The notes under the pieces were generated by a model. That model was not told the DNA's origin and ran no database searches. It saw only the letters and a list, made by a program, of their open reading frames with translations. 64,000 nucleotides of DNA, taken from NCBI GenBank assembly GCA_963818225.1, contig CAWFRO010000006.1, forward strand, positions 434,001 to 498,000. The letters are read 5' to 3'. Within the stretch, counting starts at the first letter, position 1; each line of letters opens with the position of its first letter. Below are positions 1 through 9,047 of this stretch, piece after piece. The DNA comes from Palsa-504 sp963818225. GTDB lineage: Bacteria; Actinomycetota; Actinomycetes; Streptosporangiales; Streptosporangiaceae. The translations under genes and the position numbers were made by a program.

Positions 1-852
1 TCGCTGGCGTCGTCGGCGGCCACATCCCGGGTCCGGTTCTTCGTCGCCGCCAACCAGGAAGGTGGCCAGGTGCAGGAACTCCAGGGGCCGGGCTTCTCGG
101 TGATTCCGCCCGCGCTGGCTCAGGGACAGCTGTCCACCGCCGAGCTCCGACGCCAGGCCGCCGCCTGGGGCCGCCAGCTGCGGTCGGCCGGCGTCAACCT
201 CGATCTGGCCCCGGTGATGGACGTGGTGCCCAGCGCGACCGCCAGCCAGAACCAGCCGATCGGCGCACTGGAGCGGGAGTTCGGCGACACGCCGCAGGTC
301 ACCGGCGCGCACGGCATGGCCTTCATCCAGGGGATGCAGGCGGCGGGCGTAGCCACCACCGCCAAGCACTTCCCGGGCCTGGGCCGCGTCGCCGGCAACA
401 CTGACTTCACCTCCGGGGTGGTCGACAACGCGACCGGCCCCGACGACCCGTACCTGAAGTCCTTCGGCTCCGCTATCAAGGCCGGGGTGCCGTTCGTCAT
501 GGTGGCCCTGGCCACGTATACCCGCATCGACCCGGACCACCTGGCCGCGTTCTCCTCGCGCATCATCGGGGGACTGCTGCGCCAGCAGCTGCACTTCCAG
601 GGCGTGATCGTCTCCGATGACCTGGGCGCGGCGGCCGCGGTGGCCGGCTTGACGCCGGCCACCCGCGGTCTGGACTTCCTCGCCGCCGGAGGCGACCTGA
701 TCACCTCGCAGAGCCTGCCCGCCGCGATCACCATGGACCAGGCCATCCTGGCCGAGATGGGCCGCCATCCCGCCTTCCGGGCCACGGTGAACTCCGCGGT
801 CAGGCGCGTCCTGGACGCGAAGCAGGCCTACCATCTCATGCCGTGCCGCTGA
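1..852 (+). CDS. Glycoside hydrolase family 3 beta-N-acetylhexosaminidase, LpqI/NagZ-like (5' partial)
   Basis: The gene enters the window already open in frame 1 and ends at a TGA. Visible GH3 N-terminal features are the NQEGG-Q strand near codon 18, KHFPGLGRV near codon 121 and VSDDLG near codon 205, whose Asp is the family nucleophile. Family members remove N-acetylglucosamine from peptidoglycan or related glycans. The loop after KHFPG reads GNTDF instead of the Asp-Ser-His of classical NagZ, so the usual acid/base His is not seen, as in actinobacterial LpqI-like proteins. LpqI is a lipoprotein, but the signal peptide would lie outside the window. Its 3' end overlaps the convergent glycosyltransferase by 17 bases. 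Family assignment is secure, substrate is inferred. Confidence 0.85.
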   Translation, partial: SLASSAATSRVRFFVAANQEGGQVQELQGPGFSVIPPALAQGQLSTAELRRQAAAWGRQLRSAGVNLDLAPVMDVVPSATASQNQPIGALEREFGDTPQVTGAHGMAFIQGMQAAGVATTAKHFPGLGRVAGNTDFTSGVVDNATGPDDPYLKSFGSAIKAGVPFVMVALATYTRIDPDHLAAFSSRIIGGLLRQQLHFQGVIVSDDLGAAAAVAGLTPATRGLDFLAAGGDLITSQSLPAAITMDQAILAEMGRHPAFRATVNSAVRRVLDAKQAYHLMPCR

Positions 853-3060
853 GCGGCTGGGTCAGGTCGTAGACGGTCTGGCCGCCGACGGTCTCCTCCT
901 TGAAGTGCGCGGCTACCCAGGACGCGATGGTCGAGGATCCTCGCCCGCCACCGAAGCTCTCGCTGCCCTGGCCCACGTAGTAGTGGATCTCGTGGTTAGC
1001 CACCAGTTCCTCGAAGACGGCTAGCGTGGGCCAGGGATCGGTCCCGTTGAACCCGCCGATGGCCATCACCGCGTCCCCGGTCGCGAGCTCGATCGGCGCG
1101 GCGCCCTCGGACCCCTCAGTTGCCGCCACCCACTTGTAGGAGCCCGCGTCCTGCTCCAGCAGCTTCACCAGCGCGCTGCTGACCTGCGTGTTCCCGGCCA
1201 GGCCGCCCGGGCCGCCTGCGCCAGCCGTTCCGCCCGCGCCAGCCGTTCCGCCGGTGCCAGCCGGACGGCCCGCCGTGCCCGTACCGCGGGCCTGCGTGCT
1301 GCCTGATCCTCCGGTGCCGGCGCCGGCCTGCGTTCCGCCCGTGCCGCCGGCTTGACCGGTCTGCCCGCCCAGGGACCCGTTACCCGTGGTCCCGCCGGGA
1401 GGCGTGCCCGCGAAGCCGGTGCCTCCGGCCCCGCCCGTGCCCGTCCCGCCCGGACGCGTGCCCGCGAAGCCCGTGCCTCCGGTCCCGCCCGGGCGCGCAC
1501 CCCCGAACCCGCCGGCGCCGCCGCCGCCGAACCCGGCCGTGGCTGGTCCCGCGGTCGGGAGCGAGCCGGTGTGCGCGGTGCTCACCGTGTCCAGCGCGTA
1601 CGCGGCCGGCCCGGCCAGCCCCGCGATCATGGCCAGCCCCGTCGAGAGCAGCACCAGCCGCCGGAACGACATCAGCCGGGCCAGCCACGGGCCGGCCAGC
1701 ACCGCGGCCGCCCCGAGCACGCCGGCGATCAGGATCACCCAGCGCAGCCACGGCAGCCAGTCCGGCGTCCGGTCCAGCAGTATGTATGACCAGACGGCCG
1801 TGACCAGCACCGCAGCGGCCGTCACCGCCCGCCCGGCCCAGCCGAGCTGTGCCTTCCACAGTGCCGTCGCGCCGATGCCGACCAGCGCGCCGATCCCCGG
1901 CGCCAGCGCCACCATGTAGTACGGGTGGATGATGCCGCTCATGTAGCTGAACACCAGCCCGGTGACGATCACCCAGCCGCCCCACAGCAGCGCCGCGGCC
2001 CTCATCCGGTCGGTCCGCATGGCCCGCCGCGACACCCACAGCATCGCGGCCAGCGAGATCAGCGCGGCGGGCAGCAGCCAGCTGATCTGGCCGCCGAACT
2101 CCGTGTGGAACAGCCGCAGCAACCCGGTCGCTCCGCCGAACGCGCTGCCGCCCCCACCGCCACCGCCGCCGACGGACCCGGTCTCATCGCCGGTGATCCG
2201 CCCCAGGCCGTTGTACCCGATAGCCAGCTGCAGGATGTTGTTGTTGGTCGAGCCGCCGAAGTAGGGCCGGTCCGCCGCGGGCGTCAGCTCCGCGATCAGC
2301 ACCCACCAGCCGGCTCCACGATGATCCCGGCGCCCATCACCACCGTCTGCCACGTGCGCCGCAGCAGGCTGCGCGGTGCCCCGGCCCACAGATAGGCGAC
2401 GGCGAAGCCCGGCACGACCAGGAATGCCTGCAGCATCTTGGCCAGGAACGCGAACCCGAGCAGGACCCCGCAGAACACCAGCCACCGCGTCCGCCCGTTC
2501 TCGACCGCGCGCACCAGCGTGTACGCCGCCGCGGTCATCAGCAGCACCAGCAGCGCGTCCGGGTTGTTGAACCTGAACATCAGGGCCGCCACTGGCGTCA
2601 GCGCCAGGACCAGGCCGGCGACCAGCCCGGCCGCGGGCCCGAACCAGCGGCGCACCGCGGCGTACAGCAGCGCGACCGAGGCCACGCCCTCCAGGGCCTG
2701 CGGCACCAGCATCGACCACTGGTTGAAGCCGAACACCCGCCCGGACAGCTCCATGACCCACAGCGAGCCCGGCGTCTTGTCCACAGTGATGAAGTTGGAG
2801 GAGTCAAACGAGCCGAAGAAGAAGGCCTTCCAGCTCTTGGTGCCCGCCTGGACCGCCGCCGCGTAGAAGTCGTTGGCCCAGCCGTTCCTGGTCAGGTCCC
2901 ACAGGTAGAGCAGCGCCGTGAGCGCCACCAGCCCGAGCAGGGCCGGGCGGGCCCAGCGCGGATCGGTCTCAGGACCGCGCAGCAGGCGCCGGGCCGGGTT
3001 CCGGGGTGGCCGCGGGCCGGTGCGAATCGAATCCCTCGTCACAGAGGTGGTCGTGCTCAA
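836..3060 (-). pseudogene. YkcA/B-like (ArnT/PMT family) membrane mannosyltransferase, one frameshift
   Basis: Two reading frames join into one protein of about 740 residues. The first (3060 down to about 2312) has the family start with NDFYAAAVQAGTKSWKAF and VDKTPGSLWVMELSG, then several membrane segments. The second continues from GWWVLIAELTP through TNNNILQLAIGYNGLGR, more membrane spans, a Gly/Thr/Pro-rich linker (about 1165-1560) and a folded C-terminal domain ending at 836. The break is a single-base loss near 2308-2316. Family members move sugars from polyprenyl-phosphate carriers onto cell-envelope acceptors. The start overlaps the 3' end of the GT2-GtrA gene by 92 bases, so the two are probably co-transcribed, with the neighbour making the lipid-linked sugar donor. 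It is either a recent pseudogene or an intact gene with a sequencing error; both halves look conserved. Confidence 0.8.
1165..1560 (-). repeat. Gly-rich low-complexity linker coding repeats
   Basis: Within the mannosyltransferase, imperfect repeats encode GTGFAGTRPGGTG-like units followed by GTGG/AGG runs. They separate the last membrane segments from the C-terminal domain. Such degenerate G/C repeats are slippage-prone and are variable in length in this family. Confidence 0.7.
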
Positions 3061-4276
3061 TTGGGTTTCTCCCGTTAGGTGTGGACTGGTCAGAGCCAGG
3101 GTGAGATCCGCCGAAGACCCAGGTCCGGTACAGCACGAACCTGATGACGGTGGCGACCAGGTTCGCGGCGACGAGGACCGAGACCTCGAGGCCGCGGCTG
3201 GATGTATGCAGGGCGGCCAGCGCCCCGGAGGTGAGGGCCAGCCCGATGCCGAACGCGATCAGGCCCTTGAGCTGGTGCCGGGCCGCGTGCAGCCGCCCGC
3301 TGATGCCGAACGTCAGCCGCCGGTTGGCGGCGGTGTTGGCCACCGCGGTGACCAGCAGGCTGAGCACATTGGCCGCCTGCGCCGACATGGCGTTGCGGAA
3401 CAGCAGGTAGAGCAGCACGTACGCGATCGTCGAGGCGATGCCCACCAGCGCGAAGCTCACCACCTGCAGCAGCAGCTCACCCGAGGGGCCACGCCTGGAA
3501 CCGCGGCGCCCGCTGGCGGGGCCGGCCAGCGCCGGCACCCGCAGCTGCGGGACCTTGATCGACCCGCGCGCGAACCCGCGGCCGAGCCGCACCATGCCGC
3601 GCAGGTCGGCCAGCGCGGTGGCTGTGATGTCGACCCGCGAGTCGAGGTCGTCGACCCAGTCCACCGGGATCTCGTGAATGCGCAGCCCGGCCCGTTCGGC
3701 CAGGACGAGCAGCTCGGTGTCGAAGAACCAGCTGGTGTCCTGGGTGAGCGGCAGCAGCGCGCGGGCCTGCTCGCGCCGGATCGCCTTGAAGCCGCACTGC
3801 GCGTCCGAGAACCGGGCTCCCATGCAGGCGCGCAGGAGCATGTTGTAGCAGCGGGAGATGAGCTCGCGCTTGGGCCCCCGGATGACCCGTGACCCCCGCG
3901 CCAGCCGGGTGCCGATGGCCAGATCGCTGTGCCCGGATACCAGCGGCGCCACCAGCGGCAGCAGCGCATTCAAGTCGGTCGACAAATCGACATCCATATA
4001 GGCCAGGACCTCCGCGTCACTCTGCGACCAGATGGCCCGCAAGGCCCGCCCGCGTCCCGGCTCCTCCATGCGCACGGCCCGCACCTCGTCGTACTCACGG
4101 GCCAGCCGGTCAGCGATCGCCCAGGTGCCGTCGGTACTGCCGTTATCCGCGATCGTCACCCGCGCCGTGAACGGGAATCCCGCACGCAGATAGCCGACCA
4201 GCCGCTGCACGCTCGGCGCGAGATCACGTTCCTCATTGCGCACTGGCACCACAATGTCCACCTGCAGAACACTCAT
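2969..4276 (-). CDS. GT2 dolichyl-phosphate-mannose-synthase-like glycosyltransferase fused to GtrA membrane domain
   Basis: 435 residues. The N-terminal GT-A domain (about 1-230) starts VDIVVPVRNEE, has NGSTDGT, and the metal-binding DVD at 95-97. It resembles DPM1-type enzymes that transfer a hexose from a nucleotide sugar to polyprenyl phosphate at the cytoplasmic face. The C-terminal part (about 270-390) has four hydrophobic segments with the GtrA signature region NTAANRRLTFG, a family thought to help flip or handle lipid-linked sugars. The tail is hydrophilic and overlaps the start of the downstream mannosyltransferase, which is the likely consumer of the lipid-linked sugar. The ATG at 4276 opens next to a divergent promoter region. 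Fusion of the two domains is common in actinobacteria. The exact sugar is unknown. Confidence 0.88.
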   Translation of the reverse strand: MSVLQVDIVVPVRNEERDLAPSVQRLVGYLRAGFPFTARVTIADNGSTDGTWAIADRLAREYDEVRAVRMEEPGRGRALRAIWSQSDAEVLAYMDVDLSTDLNALLPLVAPLVSGHSDLAIGTRLARGSRVIRGPKRELISRCYNMLLRACMGARFSDAQCGFKAIRREQARALLPLTQDTSWFFDTELLVLAERAGLRIHEIPVDWVDDLDSRVDITATALADLRGMVRLGRGFARGSIKVPQLRVPALAGPASGRRGSRRGPSGELLLQVVSFALVGIASTIAYVLLYLLFRNAMSAQAANVLSLLVTAVANTAANRRLTFGISGRLHAARHQLKGLIAFGIGLALTSGALAALHTSSRGLEVSVLVAANLVATVIRFVLYRTWVFGGSHPGSDQSTPNGRNPIEHDHLCDEGFDSHRPAATPEPGPAPAARS

Positions 4277-4452
4277 GGTCCTCAGCTTCGGCGATCACTC
4301 TCGGCCGCCGCTGAAGCAACCGTATGCGTGCGCTATGAGCCAAGCGCGTCGCCGGGAATCTTTGCTCCTGCGGCGTGTCGTAGCTTCAGGAGAATGTTTT
4401 TCGCTATCATGTTTGATATATAAAATCATTGTTTCCGAACGGACCGTGGCTC
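4277..4452. promoter_or_regulatory. Divergent intergenic region with AT-rich promoter-like segment and small inverted repeat
   Basis: 176 bases separate the GT2-GtrA gene from the HNH gene. Most of it is GC-rich, but 4396-4432 is strikingly AT-rich and contains the inverted repeat TATCA-tgtt-TGATA at 4405-4418 followed by TATATAAAAT. This is a plausible -10 region and operator for the HNH gene. No regulator is assigned. Confidence 0.4.
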
Positions 4453-6537
4453 ATGAGCGAAGCACCGGCACCCCAGGACCCCGGGCAGGACGAGAACCCG
4501 CGTGGCACGCCCGCGGATTACCCCGCGTTCGGCTCCCCGGACGGGCAGCCGGTTCCGTCTGGCCCGGAGTGGCCGGAGTGGATGGATGAACCGGCGTATC
4601 TGGCGGCCCAGGCCGAGGATGATCCCGGTGAATTTGAGGAGGAGTACGAGGACCCGGACAATGCCCCGCCGGCCGGGCTGGATGATGCCCAGCTCGCGGC
4701 CCTGATCGCGGAGGCCCGGGAGGTCACCGCTGAGCAGGCCGAGGCGGAGGCAGAGATGGCCCGGGCCGGCCAGGCCGGGGTGCGGGCCGCGATCGGGTCC
4801 GTGGTGGCGGGCCGCCGGGGCCCGGGCATGCCCGGCTCGGCGCACACGTTCCCCGGTGAGTACACCAGCCGGGCGGCCGGGTTTGCCTCCGGCAAGCCGC
4901 TGGACATCGCGCCGGGCGGCCCCGTGCTGGCTCAGTTCGCCGACGAGGCCGCGGGGGAGGGCGACCGCTATCCGGGTGCGTCCGATGATGAGCTGCTCGG
5001 GGTTATCTGCGCCTTGGACCGGGTCGAGGCCAACGCCAGTGCCCGTAAGCATGCCGCGGCGGCGGAGCTGATCCGTCGGCGTCCCGCCCCCGGCACTGCC
5101 GTAGATGCCGCGTCCGGGCTGCCGGAGAAGTGGGAGGAGTTCTTGTCCCGGGAGATAGGCGCCGCGCTGGCCCTGTCGGCCGGGGACGCCGATGAAGTCC
5201 TGGCCCTGGCGGCGGCGCTGGAGGTCAGTTTGCCGGGGACCCGGGCGGCGTTCCGGTCCGGTGTGCTGACCCTGAGCAAGGCGCAGATCATCGCGTCGGC
5301 CACCATGCTGCTGGACCCCGCGGAGGCCCGCGCGGCCGAAGCCATGGTCCTGGACCGCGCCGGGTCGCTGACCCCGGCCGGGCTCCGGTCGGCGATCAGC
5401 CGGGCGGTCATGCAGGTCAACCCCGAGCAGGCGAGAAAGCGCCGTGAGCACGCGGCCAAGCAGGCGCGGGTGCAGCGGTGGGCCGAGCCGTCAGGGAACG
5501 CGGGCCTGACCGGCCGGGAACTGCCCCCCGCCGAGGTGCTGGCCGCCGACCAGCGAATCACCTGGTGGGCCGGGCAGTTGCGCAAGGCGGGCCTGGACGG
5601 TGGCATGGACCTGCTCCGCGCCCGGGCCTTTTTGGACATCCTCCTCGGCATCGACTCCCGCCCCCTAGGCACCGGCACCGGCAACGATCCCGGCCACGAC
5701 AGCAAACCATCCCAGGACAATGGGTCCGGCCAGGACAGCGGGTCCGGTCCGATGGGGCCCCGGATGCCTGCTCCGGCCGGGCCGCTGGCCGGGGTGATCC
5801 CGCCCGGGTTCGCCGGCCGGGCCAACCTGACCATCCCGCTGGCCACCCTGCTCCACCTGGCCGACCGGCCCGGTGAGATGACCGGCATCGGCCCCCTCGA
5901 TCCCGACCTGGCCCGCGATCTGGCCGCCGCCGCGGCCCGCACCGCCCGGTCCACCTGGTGCGTGACCGTGACCGACCAGGACGGGCACGCCATCGGGCAC
6001 GGCTGCGCCCGCCCCGCACCCGCCCGCAGTCAGGCGAACCCCTCCAAACGCCACAAATCCGACACCGCAAACGGGCCTGATCCGCCGCCCGGCGGCCCGT
6101 CGTTCAGCTTTACCCCGACGGACCAGCCCGGGCCACCAGGCGGGTACGGCACCTGGACGTTCTCCACCGGCACCCCCGGACAGCGCGACCTGCTCATCGC
6201 CCTCGAGCCCATCCCCGCGGGCCAGTGCGACCACCGGCACGAGGCCAAGGGCCACGATCCCGGGGTCCTGCTCCGGCACCTGGCCCAGATCCGGCACGCC
6301 ACGTGCACCGGGCCGGGCTGCCGCCGCCCGTCCACGAGCGCCGACTTCGAGCACAACATCCCGTATGAGGCGGGCGGCCGGACCTGCCTGTGTAACGGGA
6401 ACCCGAAGTGCCGTTACGACCACCGGCTGAAGCAGGACCCGCGCTGGAACGCCGAACAGCTACCCACCGGCCATGTCCGCTGGACCACCCCGAGCGGCCG
6501 GCAATACCTCACCGAACCCACCCGCTACCCGATCTGA
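4453..6537 (+). CDS. DUF222 domain / HNH endonuclease signature protein
   Basis: 694 residues from the ATG at 4453; an upstream in-frame TTG at 4429 is less likely because the acidic MSEAPAPQ start is typical. The first ~110 residues are acidic and low-complexity. The helical DUF222 region follows (about 120-400), then a Gly/Ser/Asp-rich linker, then a C-terminal HNH motif with CTGPGC, EHNIPY, GGRTC and CRYDHRLKQ. The usual DH of the first HNH strand reads EH here. This family (13E12-type) is present in many copies in actinobacterial genomes and is often linked to mobile DNA, but its function is unproved. It stands alone between divergent and convergent neighbours. Confidence 0.85.
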   Translation: MSEAPAPQDPGQDENPRGTPADYPAFGSPDGQPVPSGPEWPEWMDEPAYLAAQAEDDPGEFEEEYEDPDNAPPAGLDDAQLAALIAEAREVTAEQAEAEAEMARAGQAGVRAAIGSVVAGRRGPGMPGSAHTFPGEYTSRAAGFASGKPLDIAPGGPVLAQFADEAAGEGDRYPGASDDELLGVICALDRVEANASARKHAAAAELIRRRPAPGTAVDAASGLPEKWEEFLSREIGAALALSAGDADEVLALAAALEVSLPGTRAAFRSGVLTLSKAQIIASATMLLDPAEARAAEAMVLDRAGSLTPAGLRSAISRAVMQVNPEQARKRREHAAKQARVQRWAEPSGNAGLTGRELPPAEVLAADQRITWWAGQLRKAGLDGGMDLLRARAFLDILLGIDSRPLGTGTGNDPGHDSKPSQDNGSGQDSGSGPMGPRMPAPAGPLAGVIPPGFAGRANLTIPLATLLHLADRPGEMTGIGPLDPDLARDLAAAAARTARSTWCVTVTDQDGHAIGHGCARPAPARSQANPSKRHKSDTANGPDPPPGGPSFSFTPTDQPGPPGGYGTWTFSTGTPGQRDLLIALEPIPAGQCDHRHEAKGHDPGVLLRHLAQIRHATCTGPGCRRPSTSADFEHNIPYEAGGRTCLCNGNPKCRYDHRLKQDPRWNAEQLPTGHVRWTTPSGRQYLTEPTRYPI

Positions 6538-6550
6538 CCGGTCACATCGA

Positions 6551-7774
6551 TCACACGGACCCGGCGTCGCGCAGCGCGGCGATCTCGGCGCCGGTGAGCC
6601 CGAGCTCGGCCAGGATGGCGTCCGTGTGCTCGCCGACCGCCGGGATCGGGCCGAGGACGGGCGCCGCGCCACCGGTGCTGATCGGCGGGGGCAGGGCCCG
6701 GATCGGGCCGGCCGGTGATCCGACCTCGGCCCAGCGATGCGCGAGCTGCGGGTGGGCCAGCAGGTCACCGATGGTGTTGAGCTGGGCGTTCGCGATCTGT
6801 GCGGCATCCAGCATGGCGACTACCTCGGCTGCGGAGTGGCCGCTCATCGCTGCCTCGATCTCCCGGTCCAGCTCGGCTCGGGCCACCACACGGGCCTCGT
6901 TGGTCGCGAACCGGGGATCGTCGGCGAGTTCGGGACGCCCCAGTACCTGCTCGCACAGCCGGTGCCATTCACGGTCGTTCTGTATCGACAGCTGCACCCG
7001 GCCGCCGTCGCCCGTGCGGAACGCCCCGTAGGGCGCGATGGTCGCATGGCTGGTGCCGGTCCGGGCCGGAGGAACGCCCGTGTACATCGCGTAATACATG
7101 GGCTGGGCCATCCATTCGGTCAGCGACTCGAACAGCGACACCGCTAGCGCGGCGCCGGAGCCGGTGCGCTCCCGGGCGTACAGCGCGGTGAGGATCGAGC
7201 TGAACGCGTACATGCCGCCCGCGATGTCGGCGACCGAGATGCCCGCCTTGGCCGGCGCGTCCTGCGTACCGGTCACAGACAGCAGACCGGTCTCACACTG
7301 GATCAGGAGGTCATAGGCCCTCCGGTCGCCGAACGGCCCATCCGGGGCGTACCCGGACACGTCGCACGTGATGAGCCGGTCATGGCGAGCCCGCAGGACC
7401 TCAGCGGACAGGCCGAGCCGGGCCGCCGCGCCCGGGGCCAGGTTCTGGATGAACACGTCTGCGCGGGCGATGAGGCTGGCCAGCACCGAACGGCCCGCGG
7501 CGCTCTTGATATCCAGGCTCAGCGACTGCTTGCCGCGGTTGAGCCAGACGAAGTAGCTGGCCAGCCCGTGGACCGTCGCGTCGTAGTCCCGGGCGAAGTC
7601 GCCCGTGCCGGGCCGCTCGACCTTGATCACCCGCGCGCCCAGGTCGGCTAGCTGACGGGTGGCGAACGGCGCGGCCACCGCCTGCTCCACCGAGATCACC
7701 GTGAGCCCGGCCAGCGGGAGCCCCGCCGCGACCGGGTGTTGCCGCGGATCAGGGATCGCGTCGTCGTCCAGCAC
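6551..7774 (-). CDS. CaiB/BaiF (class III) CoA-transferase
   Basis: 407 residues. Family motifs are VISVEQAVAAPFATRQLADLGA near 25-47, KVERPGTGDFAR at 51-62, LNRGKQSLSLD at 78-88 and AYDLLIQ with the conserved catalytic Asp at 155. Class III enzymes transfer CoA between carboxylic acids through an aspartyl-CoA anhydride. Length is normal for the family. The substrate cannot be read from the sequence. It faces away from the HNH gene and lies 85 bases from a methyltransferase on the same strand, so the two may be co-transcribed. Confidence 0.87.
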   Translation of the reverse strand: MLDDDAIPDPRQHPVAAGLPLAGLTVISVEQAVAAPFATRQLADLGARVIKVERPGTGDFARDYDATVHGLASYFVWLNRGKQSLSLDIKSAAGRSVLASLIARADVFIQNLAPGAAARLGLSAEVLRARHDRLITCDVSGYAPDGPFGDRRAYDLLIQCETGLLSVTGTQDAPAKAGISVADIAGGMYAFSSILTALYARERTGSGAALAVSLFESLTEWMAQPMYYAMYTGVPPARTGTSHATIAPYGAFRTGDGGRVQLSIQNDREWHRLCEQVLGRPELADDPRFATNEARVVARAELDREIEAAMSGHSAAEVVAMLDAAQIANAQLNTIGDLLAHPQLAHRWAEVGSPAGPIRALPPPISTGGAAPVLGPIPAVGEHTDAILAELGLTGAEIAALRDAGSV

Positions 7775-7859
7775 CGTTATAGAGTCGCACGGCGAGCCTG
7801 CGGCCGCACCTTTGGCCAGGCTGGCCCGGCTGGCCAGCCTGGCCCGGCACGGCGGCAGC

Positions 7860-8915
7860 CTACGGGCGTACCTCGTAGACCAGGTTGAACGGTGTCTGTG
7901 TGACGCGCCGGAACCTGGTGAAGCCGGCCTCGGTCACCACCTGCCTGATCGCGGCCTCGCCGGCCTGGGCGCCGAGCGAATAGCCGCCGGGCTGTGACAT
8001 CGCGTTCGGCACGCAGAGCAGGGTGGAGAAGTTGTAGTACACGCGGCCCACCGGGTTCATGTTGCCTGCGGCGTCATCGGCCGAGAACGGCTCGACGACC
8101 AGCCAGGTGCCGTCCGGCTTGAGGGCCTGCCGGACATGGCGGGCGGCGGCGAGCGGGTCGCCCATGTCGTGCAGGCAGTCGAACGTAGCGGCCAGGTCGT
8201 AACCCGTACCCGAGAACTGCGAGGCCGAGGCGACCTCGAAGCTCACCCGGTCGGCGACCCCCGCGTCTCCGGCCCGCTTGCGGGCCAGCTCGATCGACTG
8301 GTCGTGGTAGTCCGACCCGGTGAACACCGAGTTCGGGTACTCCTGCGCGAGCAGGATGGTCGAGGCGCCGAGCCCGCAGCCGATGTCGGCGACCTTGGCC
8401 CCGGCCCGCAGCTTGTCCGGCACATCCTCCAGCGCCGGGATCCAGGACGGGACCAGGTTGGCGATATAGCCGGGACGGAAGAACTGCTCGCACCCGATGA
8501 ATACGTCTTCGTCCTGCTCGTGCCAGCCCAGCCCGGTACCGGAGCGGAACGCCTCAGTGATCCGCGGCACCGCCCGCAGCGCGCCCAGAGCCAGCACGAA
8601 TGCGCCCGGCGCGTAGACCGCGCCATCGGGGTTGGCCAGGGCGAAGGCCTGCTCTTCTGTCATCGAGTAGGTGTCCGCGGCCGGGTCATGCTCGACGTAG
8701 CCGCCTGCCGCCTGGCCGCGTAGCCATTCGGTGATGTAGCGCGGGTTGGTGTGCGTACGCTCAGCGAGATCCTGGGCGGTGGCTGGCCCGGCGGCCAGCG
8801 CCCGGTAGAGACCGAGCTGGTGCCCGATCACCACGTTGCCGGCCGCCGCCGTGGCCCCGAGATCGGTGACGAACCGGCCGAGGAACTCGTGCAGCTTGTC
8901 TTCGTTGATGGCCAT
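7860..8915 (-). CDS. SAM-dependent methyltransferase with N-terminal winged helix (Rv2258c-like)
   Basis: 351 residues from the ATG at 8915, which has a GGGAGGG ribosome site nine bases upstream. An earlier in-frame start at 8987 would read through the operator-like repeats and is rejected. The N-terminal ~100 residues form a winged-helix dimerisation region (LYRALAAG, AERTHTNPRYITEWL). The Rossmann methyltransferase domain has the SAM motif DIGCGLGAST at 177-186. The class resembles mycobacterial Rv2258c and natural-product O-methyltransferases. It is divergent from the hydrolase-glycosyltransferase fusion, suggesting a shared pathway acting on a small molecule. Confidence 0.85.
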   Translation of the reverse strand: MAINEDKLHEFLGRFVTDLGATAAAGNVVIGHQLGLYRALAAGPATAQDLAERTHTNPRYITEWLRGQAAGGYVEHDPAADTYSMTEEQAFALANPDGAVYAPGAFVLALGALRAVPRITEAFRSGTGLGWHEQDEDVFIGCEQFFRPGYIANLVPSWIPALEDVPDKLRAGAKVADIGCGLGASTILLAQEYPNSVFTGSDYHDQSIELARKRAGDAGVADRVSFEVASASQFSGTGYDLAATFDCLHDMGDPLAAARHVRQALKPDGTWLVVEPFSADDAAGNMNPVGRVYYNFSTLLCVPNAMSQPGGYSLGAQAGEAAIRQVVTEAGFTRFRRVTQTPFNLVYEVRP

Positions 8916-8970
8916 GATGTGCCCTCCCGTATGGGTTGTCGCGTGCCTGTGCCCAGGCTGCGCGGCGGCG

Positions 8971-9000
8971 TTGCACTGGCATTGCAACAGCGCTGCAATG
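8971..9000. promoter_or_regulatory. Candidate operator: three phased TTGCA/TGCAA half-sites
   Basis: The region between two divergent genes has TTGCA at 8971, TTGCAA at 8982 and TGCAATG at 8994. They form two overlapping perfect inverted repeats: TTGCA-N7-TGCAA (8971-8987) and CATTGCA-N7-TGCAATG (8980-9000). Half-sites are about one helical turn apart. This is the likely control site for both the methyltransferase and the fusion gene; the regulator is unknown. Confidence 0.55.
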
Positions 9001-9047
9001 GGCAGCTATAGAACAGGGGCAACGCTGATTTCCCGTGGGAGGCGGCC

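Noticed and set aside
2290..2320. TGA in the mannosyltransferase as a selenocysteine codon
   Set aside because: Readthrough would enter the wrong frame; the conserved continuation is in a different frame, so it is a frameshift and not UGA recoding.
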